64,000 nucleotides of DNA from Vreelandella olivaria (GCF_023507745.1 NZ_JALPZO010000045.1:1-64000), one strand, 5' to 3'; numbered from the stretch's first letter, positions 19,000 through 31,862 are shown. A program made the numbers and translations. Notes: generated from the letters alone by a model not told the origin.

Positions 19000-19158
19000 A
19001 GACGCCCTCTTGGTGACATGGCAGCTGACAAACCTATCAGCCAACGCTTACTATTCAAGCAAGATATACGCCAAACAAGCAAAGGTATACGCCAAGCCAG
19101 TGGAACTTATCCTATTGGCTATGTTCAGAAGAGTGTCAATTCAATCATGGAGGCTTTT

Positions 19159-19515
19159 ATGCCACAGATGAATCGCGACCAGCGCAATGCCGCCTGGCAG
19201 GCAGCTAATCAATGGCGTGCCCGGGCAACACAAACTCAGCCTACCGGTTTAATGGGTAGCTTCAAGCTGTTGCTTACCTGGCTTGCGTTTGGCGTGTTAA
19301 TGATTGTTGGTGTCGTACTCGGTCTGTTTTTCTTATTGGTTGGTTGGGCCATGATGCCCTTTGTACGCCATAAAATGAAAAAGCGCATGGAGCAGATGCG
19401 TGCTGATCAAGCACAGGATATCGGCGGTGGTTACGCCAAACCGCATCAGCAGGCTAATCAATACGATGCGCTTGAAGGCAGTTATGAAGTTAAAGACGAC
19501 ACACACCGCCCCTAA
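19159..19515 (+). CDS. Small membrane protein of unknown function
   Basis: Starting from the ATG at 19159 (GGAGG five bases upstream) the protein has 118 residues: a hydrophilic N-terminal 35, one long or two short hydrophobic helices near residues 36-67 (LLTWLAFGVLMIVGVVLGLF and FLLVGWAMMPF), a very basic stretch RHKMKKRMEQMRAD, and a polar tail. The frame is open back to 19018, but those codons have no homology-like features. It is divergent from the Cache-domain gene. I do not recognise a family with confidence. Confidence 0.7.
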   Translation: MPQMNRDQRNAAWQAANQWRARATQTQPTGLMGSFKLLLTWLAFGVLMIVGVVLGLFFLLVGWAMMPFVRHKMKKRMEQMRADQAQDIGGGYAKPHQQANQYDALEGSYEVKDDTHRP

Positions 19516-19566
19516 CTATTGCCTTCAGTTAGCTTAGTTATCTCGTCATTGCATTACTGGTTTACG

Positions 19567-19593
19567 CAGGCACCGCCATCAAGGCGGTGCCTG
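19567..19593. other. Stem-loop overlapping the AEC carrier stop codon
   Basis: CAGGCACCGCC and GGCGGTGCCTG form an 11-base perfect stem with an ATCAA loop that contains the AEC carrier stop codon. There is no T-run on either side, so it is not a standard terminator. It may protect the 3' end or impede readthrough between the convergent genes. Confidence 0.5.
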
Positions 19594-20472
19594 GACCCAG
19601 ACAAATATGGCTGCCAATGTTAATGGCATCACCACCAGGCTTCCCAAATTCCCAATAAGTACCAGCGATGCCACCTTCTGTGGCGCCAGCTTGTACTGTT
19701 CAGCCACCAAGTAATTGAGTACTGCCGGTGGTAGTGCAGCAAACACAAGCAACACCGCAGTTTGCAGGGGGTTTAAGGGCAGTACCCATATTAACGGTAG
19801 CGCGATGACCAACCCGGAAAGCGGGCAAAGCACCGCTCCCAACAATCCTGTTCGCCAGTCGCTAAAGTCGATATCCAGCAAACGGACACCCAGCGCGAAA
19901 AGCATCAGGGGGATACAAATCCCCCCAAGCATATGCATTGCCTCTAGCAGCCAGCCGGGTAGCGGCACCTCGCCTACATTGACCGCTAATCCCGTAAGAC
20001 TCGCCGCTACAATCGGCATACGCAGCATCCGCCATAGCGAGGTCTTGGGGTCCAACAGGTAGAGACCTACTGAGAAATGCAGCAACATTTCAATAATAAA
20101 TACCACCACCGCCGCCGGTAGCACCTCTGGCCCAAAAGCAAGGACCAGTAAAGGCACTCCCATATTGCCTGAGTTGTTAAACATCATTGGCGGCAGGAAT
20201 ACCTTTATATCAAGCGACAGCCATTTAGCCACTGGCCATAATACCAGCCCGGAACCCAAAACCACCGCCACTGCCGCCGTGGCAAGCCAGGCATAATCCA
20301 CCAGTGGCGCCTGGCGGTCAGCCAGTACCGCAAACACCAGCAACGGTACAAAAAGCTCCATATTAAGTGTGTTCAGGCTACGGATATCCGGCTTCCGGTA
20401 TCGCCCGTAAACCGCTCCACACCCAGCAATTAAAAAGACCGGTAGCAATGTCGCCAGGATATGCCCGGTCAT
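19579..20472 (-). CDS. AEC-family transporter (auxin efflux carrier type)
   Basis: This 297-residue protein has about ten hydrophobic helices and the two-fold layout of the AEC family, with MMFNNSGNMGVPLLVLAFG in the first half, a typical AEC signature containing the central N-x-G-x-x-G-P/V motif. Bacterial members move dicarboxylates such as malate or other small organic acids; the substrate here is not predictable. It is a single gene on the minus strand, about 120 bases downstream of glnE. Confidence 0.88.
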   Translation of the reverse strand: MTGHILATLLPVFLIAGCGAVYGRYRKPDIRSLNTLNMELFVPLLVFAVLADRQAPLVDYAWLATAAVAVVLGSGLVLWPVAKWLSLDIKVFLPPMMFNNSGNMGVPLLVLAFGPEVLPAAVVVFIIEMLLHFSVGLYLLDPKTSLWRMLRMPIVAASLTGLAVNVGEVPLPGWLLEAMHMLGGICIPLMLFALGVRLLDIDFSDWRTGLLGAVLCPLSGLVIALPLIWVLPLNPLQTAVLLVFAALPPAVLNYLVAEQYKLAPQKVASLVLIGNLGSLVVMPLTLAAIFVWVQAPP

Positions 20473-20590
20473 ACACTTGCCGCCCAGGGGCGTGATCCAT
20501 TGTCATACAGTGCCAGCATCGCTCTCAGTTCCTTTTTGTTATCAGGCTATACTGCCTGCTGATGCTACTTAAAAAGCATTTGCCCGCCAA

Positions 20591-23560
20591 TCACGGTTCA
20601 ACAAAACGCTGCCAAAGTGCTATGACAATGTCACGATGCGCCTGAAACTCTGCTGCATTCACACTCGCTTTCCCCCCCGTTAACGCGGCACGATGGGTAC
20701 GGCTTCGGTAGGCAAGGTAAGCTTCTCGCAGTTGCGCTGCTTCTGCCTGGCGGATATGACCACTCTCGGCGAGCGTTTCCAAAATACGGATATTATCGCT
20801 ATGGGTAATGAGAGCTGGCGTTTTATGCGCCAGTGCCAGTACCGCGTACTGGCAGAGAAACTCGATATCCACCATGCCGCCCGCATCATGTTTCAGGTTA
20901 AAGGCCCCCCCCTGGCTGTCATCATGCTGCCCTTTTGTCCCCAGATGATCACGCATCTTATGCCGCATGCTCACCACATCATCGCGTAGCGTTTGAGGGT
21001 CACGCTCACGGCGCAGCATATCGCCACGAATTTCGTTAAACCTGGCCGCGAGGGCTATATTACCTGCCACAACACGCGCACGTACCAGGGCTTGATGTTC
21101 CCAGGTCCAGGCACTTTGGCGTTGATACTCTTCAAAGGCCGCCAACGAGGTAACCAGCAGACCCGCATTGCCTGACGGGCGCAGGCGCATATCTACTTCA
21201 TACAGGCTGCCCGCCGGGGTCACAGCGGTTAATAAGTGAATAATGCGTTGCCCCAAACGGGTAAAGAACACCGGGGTATCCAATGGCCGGGGACCGTTGG
21301 TGCTGCCTTTACCGTCATGGTTGTGAAGAAACACCAAATCCAAATCAGAGCTATAGCCAAGTTCAATACCACCCAGCTTGCCGTAGCCAATAATCAGAAA
21401 CGCCGGTTCCTGGGCATTCAGCCCTTCCGGCACACCGTGTTTACGGGTGATATGTTTCCACGCCATGGTCAGCACGGCATCCAGGATGACTTCCGCGATA
21501 TAGGTTAAGTAATCGCTCACCTTCATGAGATGGCGTGTACCAGCAACATCTGACGCAGCGACATGCAATATCTGTGCATGCTTGAATACCCGCAGGGCTT
21601 CCAATTGTGCCTCTTCATCGTCTTCCGGTATACGGTTCAGGGTTTGGCGCAATTCATCGGCAAGGCGTGCCTTATCTGCGGGTGTATATAGCGTTTCGGG
21701 CGTTAGTAGTTCGTCCAGCAGAATCGGGTAGCGTGCCAGTTGCTCGGCAATCCATGGACTGGCCGAGCAAAGCCGCATAAGGTGCTCAAGAGCATGGGGG
21801 TTCTCACGCAGTAACGCGAGGTAAGCGGTACGACGCAGCACTGATTCTATCAGTGGCTGTACCCTGGCAAGGGCAGTATCGGGTGTCTCATTTTCTGCGG
21901 TAGCATCAAGTAATAGCGGCATCAATGCATCCAGCCGCTCATAGCCAATCCGCTGCATGCTTTGTACCTGGCGGGAGTGATAGAGGCTATACAGCCGTTT
22001 CAGTGCTTTCTCCGGCTCATGAAAACCAGCATTAGCCAAATGATTCAGAGCCTCTTCCTGCTCCAGCTCACCGCGCCACAGTAAGCGCCACTCGGCCAAG
22101 CCAAGACATGCATCGTCGTTAGCTTCTTCAACATCCTCTTCAGGGTCGGAGATCACCGCATCAAAGTGCTGTCGTACCCTTTGGCGCACTTCATCCAGCT
22201 GCGCCACCAAGGCAGGCCAGTCCTCGTGGCCCATGGCAAAGGCTACCCGTTCCCGGTCGATATCATCGGTTGGCAGTGTTTGGGTCTGACGGTCTTCCAG
22301 GGTTTGCAGGGCGTGCTCAACATCACGTAAGAAGGCGTAATCCGGCAATAGCTCATCCACGATGGTTTGGGGTAGCAGGCCCAGCGCGGGTAACCGGTTT
22401 AGGGCAGTGTGCAGTGAGGTTACCTGGAGTTCGGTATCACGTCCTCCGCGGATCAGTTGAAATGCCTGTACGACGAACTCAACCTCGCGAATGCCTCCAG
22501 GGCCCAGCTTTATATTGCTCAGCATGCCTTTACGTTTGACTTCCCGGTTGATCATCGCCTTAAGCTCACGCAGCGACTCAATAGCCCCAAAATCCAGGTA
22601 ACGGCGATAAACAAAGGGCTTTAAGCTTGCGAGCAATTCATACCCGGCATCCAGATCACCGGCAACCGGGCGCGCCTTTAGCATCGCGTAACGCTCCCAC
22701 TCCCGGCCCTGATCCTGATAGTAGCTGGAAAGCATTGAGAAACTGCCTACCAGTGGGCCACCATCCCCTAGTGGGCGTAATCGCATATCCACGCGAAATG
22801 CAAAACCGTCGGCGGTCATGGCATCCAGCGCTGCAATCAATCGCTGTCCCAGCTTGGTATAGTACTCCTGATGCTCAAGGGGTTTACGCCCCCCTTCGGT
22901 CTCCCCCTTTTCCGGGAATGCAAAAATCAGGTCAATGTCCGACGAAAGATTAAGCTCGCCCGCTCCCAACTTACCCATTCCCAGCACCACCAAACGCTGG
23001 GGGGAACCATCATAGCGGGTCGCTGGTGTTCCCCAGCGAGGAGCATAAAAGCGTTCCAGCCAGTCTAGCGCTACCTCGATACATACTTCGGCCAGCCATG
23101 TCACCGCCTGGGCGGTATCCCACATGGTGTAACCTGGGGGACGGTTAAGGTCGCGCCATACGATGCCCAGCATGCGGGCACGGCGAAAGCGACGGATAAT
23201 CCGCTGCATCGCCTCTTCCTCATCAGCGTCTTCAAGCGCCTCCTGCAACCAGCACACCTGTTCATCCTTGGCGGGCGTGGCGTCAAGCTCACCTGCAACA
23301 TCAAGCTCTACCAGCCAGTGAGGAAAACGCGTTAACGTATCCAGAGCAAAGGTCGATACAGCAAGTACCCTGGCTAACGCCTCCCGGCGCACTTCAGAAA
23401 GTGCCTCCCAACTGTTAGAGGGCAGCGATTGGTTTGTCATCGACGCAATATTATCGGCTTGCTCAAGCGCATCACTTAGACGCTGCCAAGCCTTCTGCGT
23501 AACAGGCACCAACACCGGAGGCAGTGTCGCGCTGGGTAAAAACGTATCGTTCAATTGCAT
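20591..23560 (-). CDS. glnE: Bifunctional glutamine synthetase adenylyltransferase/adenylyl-removing enzyme
   Basis: GlnE adds AMP to, or removes it from, glutamine synthetase according to PII state. The 989-residue product has two related nucleotidyltransferase domains: the N-terminal (removing) one with GKLGAGELNLSSDIDLIFAF and the C-terminal (adding) one with GKLGGIELGYSSDLDLVFLH, joined by a PII-responsive helical linker. Both Asp-x-Asp metal sites are intact. I placed the start at the second of two adjacent ATG codons (23560), where GAGG lies five bases upstream; an ATG at 23581 would add seven residues. The gene stands alone between dgkA and the AEC carrier. Confidence 0.96.
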   Translation of the reverse strand: MQLNDTFLPSATLPPVLVPVTQKAWQRLSDALEQADNIASMTNQSLPSNSWEALSEVRREALARVLAVSTFALDTLTRFPHWLVELDVAGELDATPAKDEQVCWLQEALEDADEEEAMQRIIRRFRRARMLGIVWRDLNRPPGYTMWDTAQAVTWLAEVCIEVALDWLERFYAPRWGTPATRYDGSPQRLVVLGMGKLGAGELNLSSDIDLIFAFPEKGETEGGRKPLEHQEYYTKLGQRLIAALDAMTADGFAFRVDMRLRPLGDGGPLVGSFSMLSSYYQDQGREWERYAMLKARPVAGDLDAGYELLASLKPFVYRRYLDFGAIESLRELKAMINREVKRKGMLSNIKLGPGGIREVEFVVQAFQLIRGGRDTELQVTSLHTALNRLPALGLLPQTIVDELLPDYAFLRDVEHALQTLEDRQTQTLPTDDIDRERVAFAMGHEDWPALVAQLDEVRQRVRQHFDAVISDPEEDVEEANDDACLGLAEWRLLWRGELEQEEALNHLANAGFHEPEKALKRLYSLYHSRQVQSMQRIGYERLDALMPLLLDATAENETPDTALARVQPLIESVLRRTAYLALLRENPHALEHLMRLCSASPWIAEQLARYPILLDELLTPETLYTPADKARLADELRQTLNRIPEDDEEAQLEALRVFKHAQILHVAASDVAGTRHLMKVSDYLTYIAEVILDAVLTMAWKHITRKHGVPEGLNAQEPAFLIIGYGKLGGIELGYSSDLDLVFLHNHDGKGSTNGPRPLDTPVFFTRLGQRIIHLLTAVTPAGSLYEVDMRLRPSGNAGLLVTSLAAFEEYQRQSAWTWEHQALVRARVVAGNIALAARFNEIRGDMLRRERDPQTLRDDVVSMRHKMRDHLGTKGQHDDSQGGAFNLKHDAGGMVDIEFLCQYAVLALAHKTPALITHSDNIRILETLAESGHIRQAEAAQLREAYLAYRSRTHRAALTGGKASVNAAEFQAHRDIVIALWQRFVEP

Positions 23561-23628
23561 CATCACCTCACTACCAAGCACGTTGCGTAGCTGTTAAGAG
23601 CCGGTGCTGTTTAAAGGTGGCTGAACAC

Positions 23629-24000
23629 TTAGCCAAAGAATTTTTGCCAGGCTAGTAGCCCCCATGTCAGGCCAGCCATAATCAGCGACAGCATAACTGC
23701 CGCCGATCCAATATCTTTTGCCCGCCCGGAAAGCTCGTGGTGCTCAGTACCGATACGATCCACAACGTTTTCAATAGCACTGTTAAGCAGCTCCACAATG
23801 AGCACCAGAAACAGGCTGCCAACCAATACCAACCAGCTTATCGGCGTGTCAGCGATCCACCAGGCCAAGGGTAGCATGATCGCTGCGATCACCACTTCCT
23901 GACGAAAAGCCGTCTCATTTCTAAATGCAGCTTTCAGCCCTTTCCACGAGTAGCGCGTGGAGTGCACCAGATGCGTTATCCCTGTATGCCTTGACTTCAT
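23629..24000 (-). CDS. dgkA: Diacylglycerol kinase (prokaryotic, integral membrane)
   Basis: DgkA phosphorylates diacylglycerol to phosphatidate in the inner membrane, recycling the lipid left by membrane-derived oligosaccharide synthesis. The 123-residue length is normal. The N-terminal amphipathic segment (RYSWKGLKAAFRNETAFRQE) carries the catalytic/metal Glu, and the family signature VELLNSAIENVVDRIG follows TM2; three hydrophobic helices are visible. It lies 31 bases downstream of dacB, consistent with co-transcription as part of an envelope group. Confidence 0.96.
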   Translation of the reverse strand: MKSRHTGITHLVHSTRYSWKGLKAAFRNETAFRQEVVIAAIMLPLAWWIADTPISWLVLVGSLFLVLIVELLNSAIENVVDRIGTEHHELSGRAKDIGSAAVMLSLIMAGLTWGLLAWQKFFG

Positions 24001-24031
24001 GCACGTTGCCCATTCTGCGAATAGTAAGTCG

Positions 24032-25510
24032 TTAATTAGCCAGTATCATCTCGTCCAAATCCAGCGATAGCGGGTCAAGCACTTCAGGCCAGCTAAGGTA
24101 TGGCGTACTGCCGCTACCGTTGACCAGAACAGTAAACACCCCCCAGCGCCCCTGGGCAGTTCGGAAGTACCCCGCCGCGGCACGCACAGCAAACGGCTGA
24201 TTCAAGGTACCGGTTTTCAGCATGACATGGTTCTGAAACGTGGGCGAACCCCGACGGATAAAACGCATCACCCCGTTGGCGGGCGACTGAAAAGATGCCA
24301 CGTAGCTTGGAAAAAGCGCACTTTGGCGAAACATGTCCTCCAGCATAACGTTTACACCATGCGCCGAGGTGCGATTATCCGTGGTTAGCCCACTACCGCT
24401 ATGTAACGTAACCGGCCCATGCCCCGGCAGACTCTGAACATAAGCTTCAATCGCCTGGCCAGCCTGACGCAGTTGCGCCTGCGGTGTTTCCACCAGATTA
24501 AGCGCTAATACGTCAGCCATATAGTTATTGGAGTAATTCATGGTACGCAGCAACAGTTCCTGCAGTGGTTGACTGTCTACAGCGGCCAAACGTTGAGCAT
24601 TACTGGGGGGGCGCGTGGAGCTGACGCGCCAGGGGTCACGCACGATTATGCCTGCCTGGTTCAACATGCTGAGCAGTACCTGGGCGGTTTTTTCTGCGGC
24701 ATCCCCTGCCCCACGATAAATATCCCTGGCAGTTGCATTGGTGGAAATCTGACCACTAAGACGCATCACATCCCCCCGCTCGTCGGTAATGCGCTCGGCG
24801 CTGATTTCCGTGCCGCTGTTCGCGGGGCGGGTAACGACTTGGTTATCAATATTAATCAATGGCTGCTGACTATCGCACAGCCCCACACGGGCGGGTTCAC
24901 CGGGCGTTACGGCGGGTGCCACGTTGACGCACCAGGCACCGAAATTCACCCCAGCCGAGGTTAGCGGTGCACTGTAGGTATTGGTCACCCGGGTGCGGGC
25001 ATTGCAACGGTCAGTGGTAATACACTCAACAGGGCCAAAGCGCCACTGGCTAACCACCAAAGCACCATCCACCTCTTGTACGCCAGCCAGTTGCAGACGC
25101 TGCGCCAGGCGCCACAAATCTTCTGTCGTTAGCCCTGGATCCCCACCACCTTCGAAGACCAGATCACCGCGTAACACCCCATTATCAATACTGCCGGTAC
25201 TAACCAACTGGCTGGTAAAGCGATGTTGAGGCCCAAAACGACGGAGCACAGCCGCAGCCAGATACGCTTTGGTAACGGATGCGGGCGATAGCTGGCTATC
25301 AGGGTTAAGGCTACCCAGCAAAGCGTTGCTGCCGGTATCAGCATCCAACAAACGCGCCTCGGCACTAATGGAAAAGCCTTTATTTTGCAGCTGGCCCAAG
25401 CGGCTAAAGTCGGCAAATAGGGCCGAACTTACACACAACGTGGCGGTGGCCACACAAAACACAAAGGCACCACGCAACAAACCTACGGGGAATTTGAAGA
25501 AGTGCGTCAT
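24032..25510 (-). CDS. dacB: D-alanyl-D-alanine carboxypeptidase/endopeptidase (PBP4)
   Basis: The 492-residue periplasmic penicillin-binding protein of class C type 4 trims peptidoglycan side chains. A signal peptide covers about the first 33 residues (ending SSALFA). The active-site triad is visible as SVTK (S78-K81), SNN in MNYSNNYMAD, and KTG in MLKTGTLNQP. The insertion domains between the first two motifs are present, as expected for PBP4. Its ATG overlaps the TGA of the upstream methyltransferase gene by four bases. Confidence 0.95.
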   Translation of the reverse strand: MTHFFKFPVGLLRGAFVFCVATATLCVSSALFADFSRLGQLQNKGFSISAEARLLDADTGSNALLGSLNPDSQLSPASVTKAYLAAAVLRRFGPQHRFTSQLVSTGSIDNGVLRGDLVFEGGGDPGLTTEDLWRLAQRLQLAGVQEVDGALVVSQWRFGPVECITTDRCNARTRVTNTYSAPLTSAGVNFGAWCVNVAPAVTPGEPARVGLCDSQQPLINIDNQVVTRPANSGTEISAERITDERGDVMRLSGQISTNATARDIYRGAGDAAEKTAQVLLSMLNQAGIIVRDPWRVSSTRPPSNAQRLAAVDSQPLQELLLRTMNYSNNYMADVLALNLVETPQAQLRQAGQAIEAYVQSLPGHGPVTLHSGSGLTTDNRTSAHGVNVMLEDMFRQSALFPSYVASFQSPANGVMRFIRRGSPTFQNHVMLKTGTLNQPFAVRAAAGYFRTAQGRWGVFTVLVNGSGSTPYLSWPEVLDPLSLDLDEMILAN

Positions 25511-26172
25511 GTTCGCTCCAGTTCAATGCATAAACGCCACAACGTTTGGCCACTTTGATCATATTTTGCTTCAAAGGGCGTCAAATAGTCATCACCAGGT
25601 GAAAATGTGACCACCTCTGCTTGCTTGCCTGTCACCAGGGCTAGCGCATACGCAAACTCTTCCACGTATAGCTGCCAGTTGGAACGCACTTCCAGCCGCC
25701 CGCCCAACGCCAGCAGTGTGGGGAAAACAGGGTGTCCATGCCAGCGCATTTTAAGATGTCCCGCCTTGGGATAAGGATTGGGATACAACAAGTAGTGGCG
25801 TTCCAGCCCCCAGCCTGCCTGCTCTGCCAAACGCCAAAAATCCACTAGATCCGCCCGTATCAACAGCGCATTGTCGGGCAGTTTTCCGTGATCCTTCCCC
25901 AGGCGCTCTGCACTACGGTCAACCCCAATTACCGAATGTTCAGGGAACTGCTCGGCCAAACGGCGGGTCGAAAGCCCCACTCCGCAGCCTGCGTCCAGAA
26001 TAAGGGGCGCCTGGCGCTGTTGATACCATGCATTGGCCTGCTTAAATGCCTGCAGGGTATGATCGGCAATCGGTTTGCGCAGCGGATGCGCTAATGCACG
26101 TGCCACTCTTCGTTCCACATCGTGGTGAGGGCCTGGCTGGTTGGAAACCACCTGTCGAGAATTATGCTGCAT
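25507..26172 (-). CDS. TrmB-family tRNA (guanine-N7)-methyltransferase-like protein
   Basis: This 221-residue Rossmann-fold methyltransferase has the SAM-binding motif ILDAGCGVGLSTRRLAEQFP and a TrmB-like active-site region YPNPYPKAGHLKMRWHGHP, where canonical TrmB has F-P-D-P-W-P-K-K-R-H-x-K-R-R. The change of Asp to Asn and the RWHGHPVFP extension place it in a TrmB paralogue group of gammaproteobacteria whose substrate has not been proven to be tRNA position 46. It is co-translated with dacB (ATGA overlap), an odd partnership. A canonical trmB elsewhere in the genome would favour a different substrate. Confidence 0.8.
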   Translation of the reverse strand: MQHNSRQVVSNQPGPHHDVERRVARALAHPLRKPIADHTLQAFKQANAWYQQRQAPLILDAGCGVGLSTRRLAEQFPEHSVIGVDRSAERLGKDHGKLPDNALLIRADLVDFWRLAEQAGWGLERHYLLYPNPYPKAGHLKMRWHGHPVFPTLLALGGRLEVRSNWQLYVEEFAYALALVTGKQAEVVTFSPGDDYLTPFEAKYDQSGQTLWRLCIELERT

Positions 26173-26355
26173 GCCATCCCCTGCTAGAAAAAAGGCGTGA
26201 TTCTACCAGTCTCCCGCGTGTCCGGCATGACGCCGTTGCATACCCGGTGCTATGATCACGCTCGAGATATCTATTAAGTGCAGATGAGTAATGCAATTCA
26301 CCATGTATCTGCCAATAACTGTTACTACAAACCACCGCACCACGAGGAACCCGGC

Positions 26356-28757
<2,402 letters not shown>

Positions 28758-28824
28758 CCATCGACATTGTTGAGTAAAACACTCGGGTATCCAGCGGGTA
28801 TCCGGGTGAGCCAGCCATTCGTGA

Positions 28825-29082
<258 letters not shown>

Positions 29083-29094
29083 CGCCACTACAGC

Positions 29095-30402
29095 GTGCGT
29101 ATTTGGGCTCTTGCCTGGCCAATTATTCTGTCTAATATCACTGTCCCCTTGCTGGGGCTGGTGGATACTGCCGTGGTCGGCCATCTACCTGACTCACGCT
29201 ATCTCGCGGCAGTCACACTAGGTGCTACGCTATTCAGCTTTCTCTATTGGGGCTTTGGCTTTCTACGCATGGGTACCACTGGGCTGGTGGCCCAGGCCAT
29301 AGGACGCGACAACAGTAGCGACGTGCGTAACCTGCTGGGGCAGTCGCTGATTATGGCGGGCATTATTGGCACGCTGCTGATTGTGTTTGGCTCGCCACTG
29401 ATTTCGCTGGGGTTAAGGTTGCTGGATGGTAGTGAGCTAGCAACACCACTGGCCCGGGAGTATGCGGAGATCAGGCTCTGGTCCGCCCCGGCAGTACTTG
29501 CTAACTATGCCATTCTGGGCTGGTTCCTGGGCCAGCAAAACTCCCGCGTTACCCTGATGATTCTGATGCTGACCAACAGCGTCAATATCGTGCTTGATCT
29601 GTGGTTTGTGATCGGGTTTGGCATGACCAGCAACGGTGTTGCCTTGGCAAGTGTTATCGCGGATTACACTGCATGTGCCTTTGGCGGCTACCTGGTGCTG
29701 CGCCAGTTGGGTCGGCTGGACGGCTGTTTTCAGCGCCAGCGCCTGCTGGTGCTATCCGCCTATACCGCTCTGTTTAATGTCAATGCCAACCTCTTTGTGC
29801 GTACCATGGGCCTACTGTTCGTCATGGCTTTCTTCACCGCTCAGGGGGCCCGCCAGGGCGACACCATATTGGCCGCAAACGCCGTCCTGCTTCAATTTAT
29901 TATGCTCACCAGTTATGCGCTGGATGGTTTTGCCCATGCCGCAGAATCCCTGGTGGGCAGAGCCTATGGCCGACGTGACTGGCGCGAGTTTGCAGAGATG
30001 ATACATGCCGCCGCCCGGTTTTCGTTCTGGACGGCCGCGGCGGCTGCGCTGGTATTCGCATTAGGCGGCCACTACCTTATTGCACTACTCACTAGTCTTG
30101 ACGAGGTCCGCAGTACTGCTGCCAGCTATCTGCCCTGGATGGTGGTCATGCCGCTGATTGCCGTGTGGAGCTATCTCTTCGACGGTGTGTTTATCGGCAC
30201 CACTGCCATTCGTGAAATGCGCAACAGCATCTTTGTTGGCCTGGCAGTTTATTTACCCTCCTGGTGGCTAACTCAGGGCCTTGGCAACCATGGGTTGTGG
30301 TTAGCCTTTACACTCTTCACTTTAGCACGCTCCGCCGTGCTCATCGGTTACTACCGCCACTACCGGCATACCCGCTGGCACGCTACCCCCCCAAACCAAT
30401 AG
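29095..30402 (+). CDS. MATE-family efflux transporter (DinF-like)
   Basis: The 435-residue polytopic protein has about 12 helices. The N-terminal WPIILSNITVPLLGLVDTAV and GHLPDSRYL match the DinF branch of the MATE (multidrug and toxin extrusion) family. It probably exchanges sodium or protons for cationic or organic compounds. The start is a GTG 12 bases after the ferredoxin stop and in the same frame; the ribosome site is weak, so translation may rely on coupling. It is the likely last gene of the fabY-coaD-yfhL operon. Confidence 0.88.
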   Translation: MRIWALAWPIILSNITVPLLGLVDTAVVGHLPDSRYLAAVTLGATLFSFLYWGFGFLRMGTTGLVAQAIGRDNSSDVRNLLGQSLIMAGIIGTLLIVFGSPLISLGLRLLDGSELATPLAREYAEIRLWSAPAVLANYAILGWFLGQQNSRVTLMILMLTNSVNIVLDLWFVIGFGMTSNGVALASVIADYTACAFGGYLVLRQLGRLDGCFQRQRLLVLSAYTALFNVNANLFVRTMGLLFVMAFFTAQGARQGDTILAANAVLLQFIMLTSYALDGFAHAAESLVGRAYGRRDWREFAEMIHAAARFSFWTAAAAALVFALGGHYLIALLTSLDEVRSTAASYLPWMVVMPLIAVWSYLFDGVFIGTTAIREMRNSIFVGLAVYLPSWWLTQGLGNHGLWLAFTLFTLARSAVLIGYYRHYRHTRWHATPPNQ

Positions 30403-30551
30403 AGCGTTGAAGTCTAAAACGTTCGCCCTTTTCCAACTGCGCTAACGTACAGGTAGGCAGCTGGATAAGTCATCCCATGAGAGATGAAATATACGGCGCG
30501 TCCCCGTATATTAGCGACGCACTTCCTAATAACGAATAAAGTGAGCATTTC

Positions 30552-31862
30552 ATGCTAAAACTCATATCCAGACCAGCGGTTAAGCTGGTTGAGCGCTACC
30601 TACCAGACCCCTACATTTTTGTGCTCCTATTGACGCTCATCGCGGCAGTTGCCGCCATCGCCGTAGAGCGCCAAACGCCTCTTGCGGTACTACGCATGTG
30701 GGGGGATGGCTTTTGGGGCCTGCTCACCTTCTCCATGCAAATGCTACTGGTGCTGGTCACTGGCTTTATGCTGGCCAGTTCTCCGCCAGTAAAAAGTATT
30801 CTGCAAAAAATTGCCAGTACCGCGAAAAGCCCAGGTGGCGCTATTATTCTTGTCACTCTGGTTTCCTTAACCGCAAGCTGGATCAACTGGGGGTTTGGCC
30901 TGGTCGTAGGTGCCCTGTTTGCCAAAGAGCTGGCACGCCTGATCAGGGTCGATTACCGCTTGCTGGTGGCCAGCGCCTATTCAGGCTTTGTAGTATGGCA
31001 TGGCGGCTTGGCAGGCTCAGTTCCATTGACCATTGCGACGGAAGGCCACTTCGCTGCTGATCAGATCGGTGTAATCAGCACGGGTTCTACCATCTTTGCC
31101 TTCTTTAATTTGGCGATCGTGGTCTGTTTGTTTATCGCCGTCCCCCTGGTCAACCGCATGATGCTGCCTGATGAAAAAGACAGCGTTTATGTGGATCCTA
31201 AACTCCTTGACGATGAGCCGGAACCACAAGGGCGTGTGACCCGCCCAGCGGAAAAACTGGAAAACAGCATGCCGTTGGCCCTAATGGTTGGCGTACCGGG
31301 GCTGTTATTCCTACTTGATCACTTCCTGCTGCGCGGCGGTAGCCTGAACCTGAATGTGGTCAACTTTCTGTTCCTGTTCCTGGCCATTGTGCTGCACCGC
31401 ACGCCACGAAACCTGCTGAATAGCCTTAATGAGGCGATTAAAGGCGGGGCAGGAATCGTTATCCAGTTCCCCTTCTACGCTGGCATTATGGCCATTATGG
31501 TCCAGTCGGGTTTGGCACAAAGCATGTCGGAGTGGCTGGTATCGTTTGCGACTGCCACCTCACTGCCGTTCTGGTCCTTTATCAGCGCTGGCATTGTTAA
31601 CTTGTTTGTACCTTCCGGTGGCGGCCAGTGGGCAGTTCAGGCTCCCGTGATGCTGCCTGCCGCTGAAGCGCTGGGTGCTGATATAGCCCGGGTTTCCATG
31701 GCGGTTGCCTGGGGCGATGCCTGGACCAACCTGTTGCAGCCCTTCTGGGCATTGCCGGTGCTCGCTATCGCAGGGCTCAAAGCCAAAGACATTATGGGCT
31801 TCTGTTTAATCCAGCTGTTTATTACCGGTGCCATCATCTCTATTGGACTCGTGTGGTTTTAG
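30552..31862 (+). CDS. atoE: AtoE-family short-chain fatty acid transporter
   Basis: This 436-residue membrane protein aligns with AtoE/YfcC-like short-chain fatty acid carriers, as seen in the start LISRPAVKLVERYLPDPYIF, the central ASWINWGFGLVVGALFAKEL and VPSGGGQWAVQAPVMLPAA near the end. AtoE brings acetoacetate or butyrate into the cell. No ato catabolic genes are adjacent, so the substrate is uncertain. It has its own 149-base upstream gap and a GC-rich stem-loop downstream, so it may be monocistronic. Confidence 0.9.
   Translation: MLKLISRPAVKLVERYLPDPYIFVLLLTLIAAVAAIAVERQTPLAVLRMWGDGFWGLLTFSMQMLLVLVTGFMLASSPPVKSILQKIASTAKSPGGAIILVTLVSLTASWINWGFGLVVGALFAKELARLIRVDYRLLVASAYSGFVVWHGGLAGSVPLTIATEGHFAADQIGVISTGSTIFAFFNLAIVVCLFIAVPLVNRMMLPDEKDSVYVDPKLLDDEPEPQGRVTRPAEKLENSMPLALMVGVPGLLFLLDHFLLRGGSLNLNVVNFLFLFLAIVLHRTPRNLLNSLNEAIKGGAGIVIQFPFYAGIMAIMVQSGLAQSMSEWLVSFATATSLPFWSFISAGIVNLFVPSGGGQWAVQAPVMLPAAEALGADIARVSMAVAWGDAWTNLLQPFWALPVLAIAGLKAKDIMGFCLIQLFITGAIISIGLVWF

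Noticed and set aside
19567..19593. Rho-independent terminator between the 118-residue protein gene and the AEC carrier
   Set aside because: The stem is good but has no T-run on either strand and contains the AEC stop codon, so I list it only as a stem-loop.
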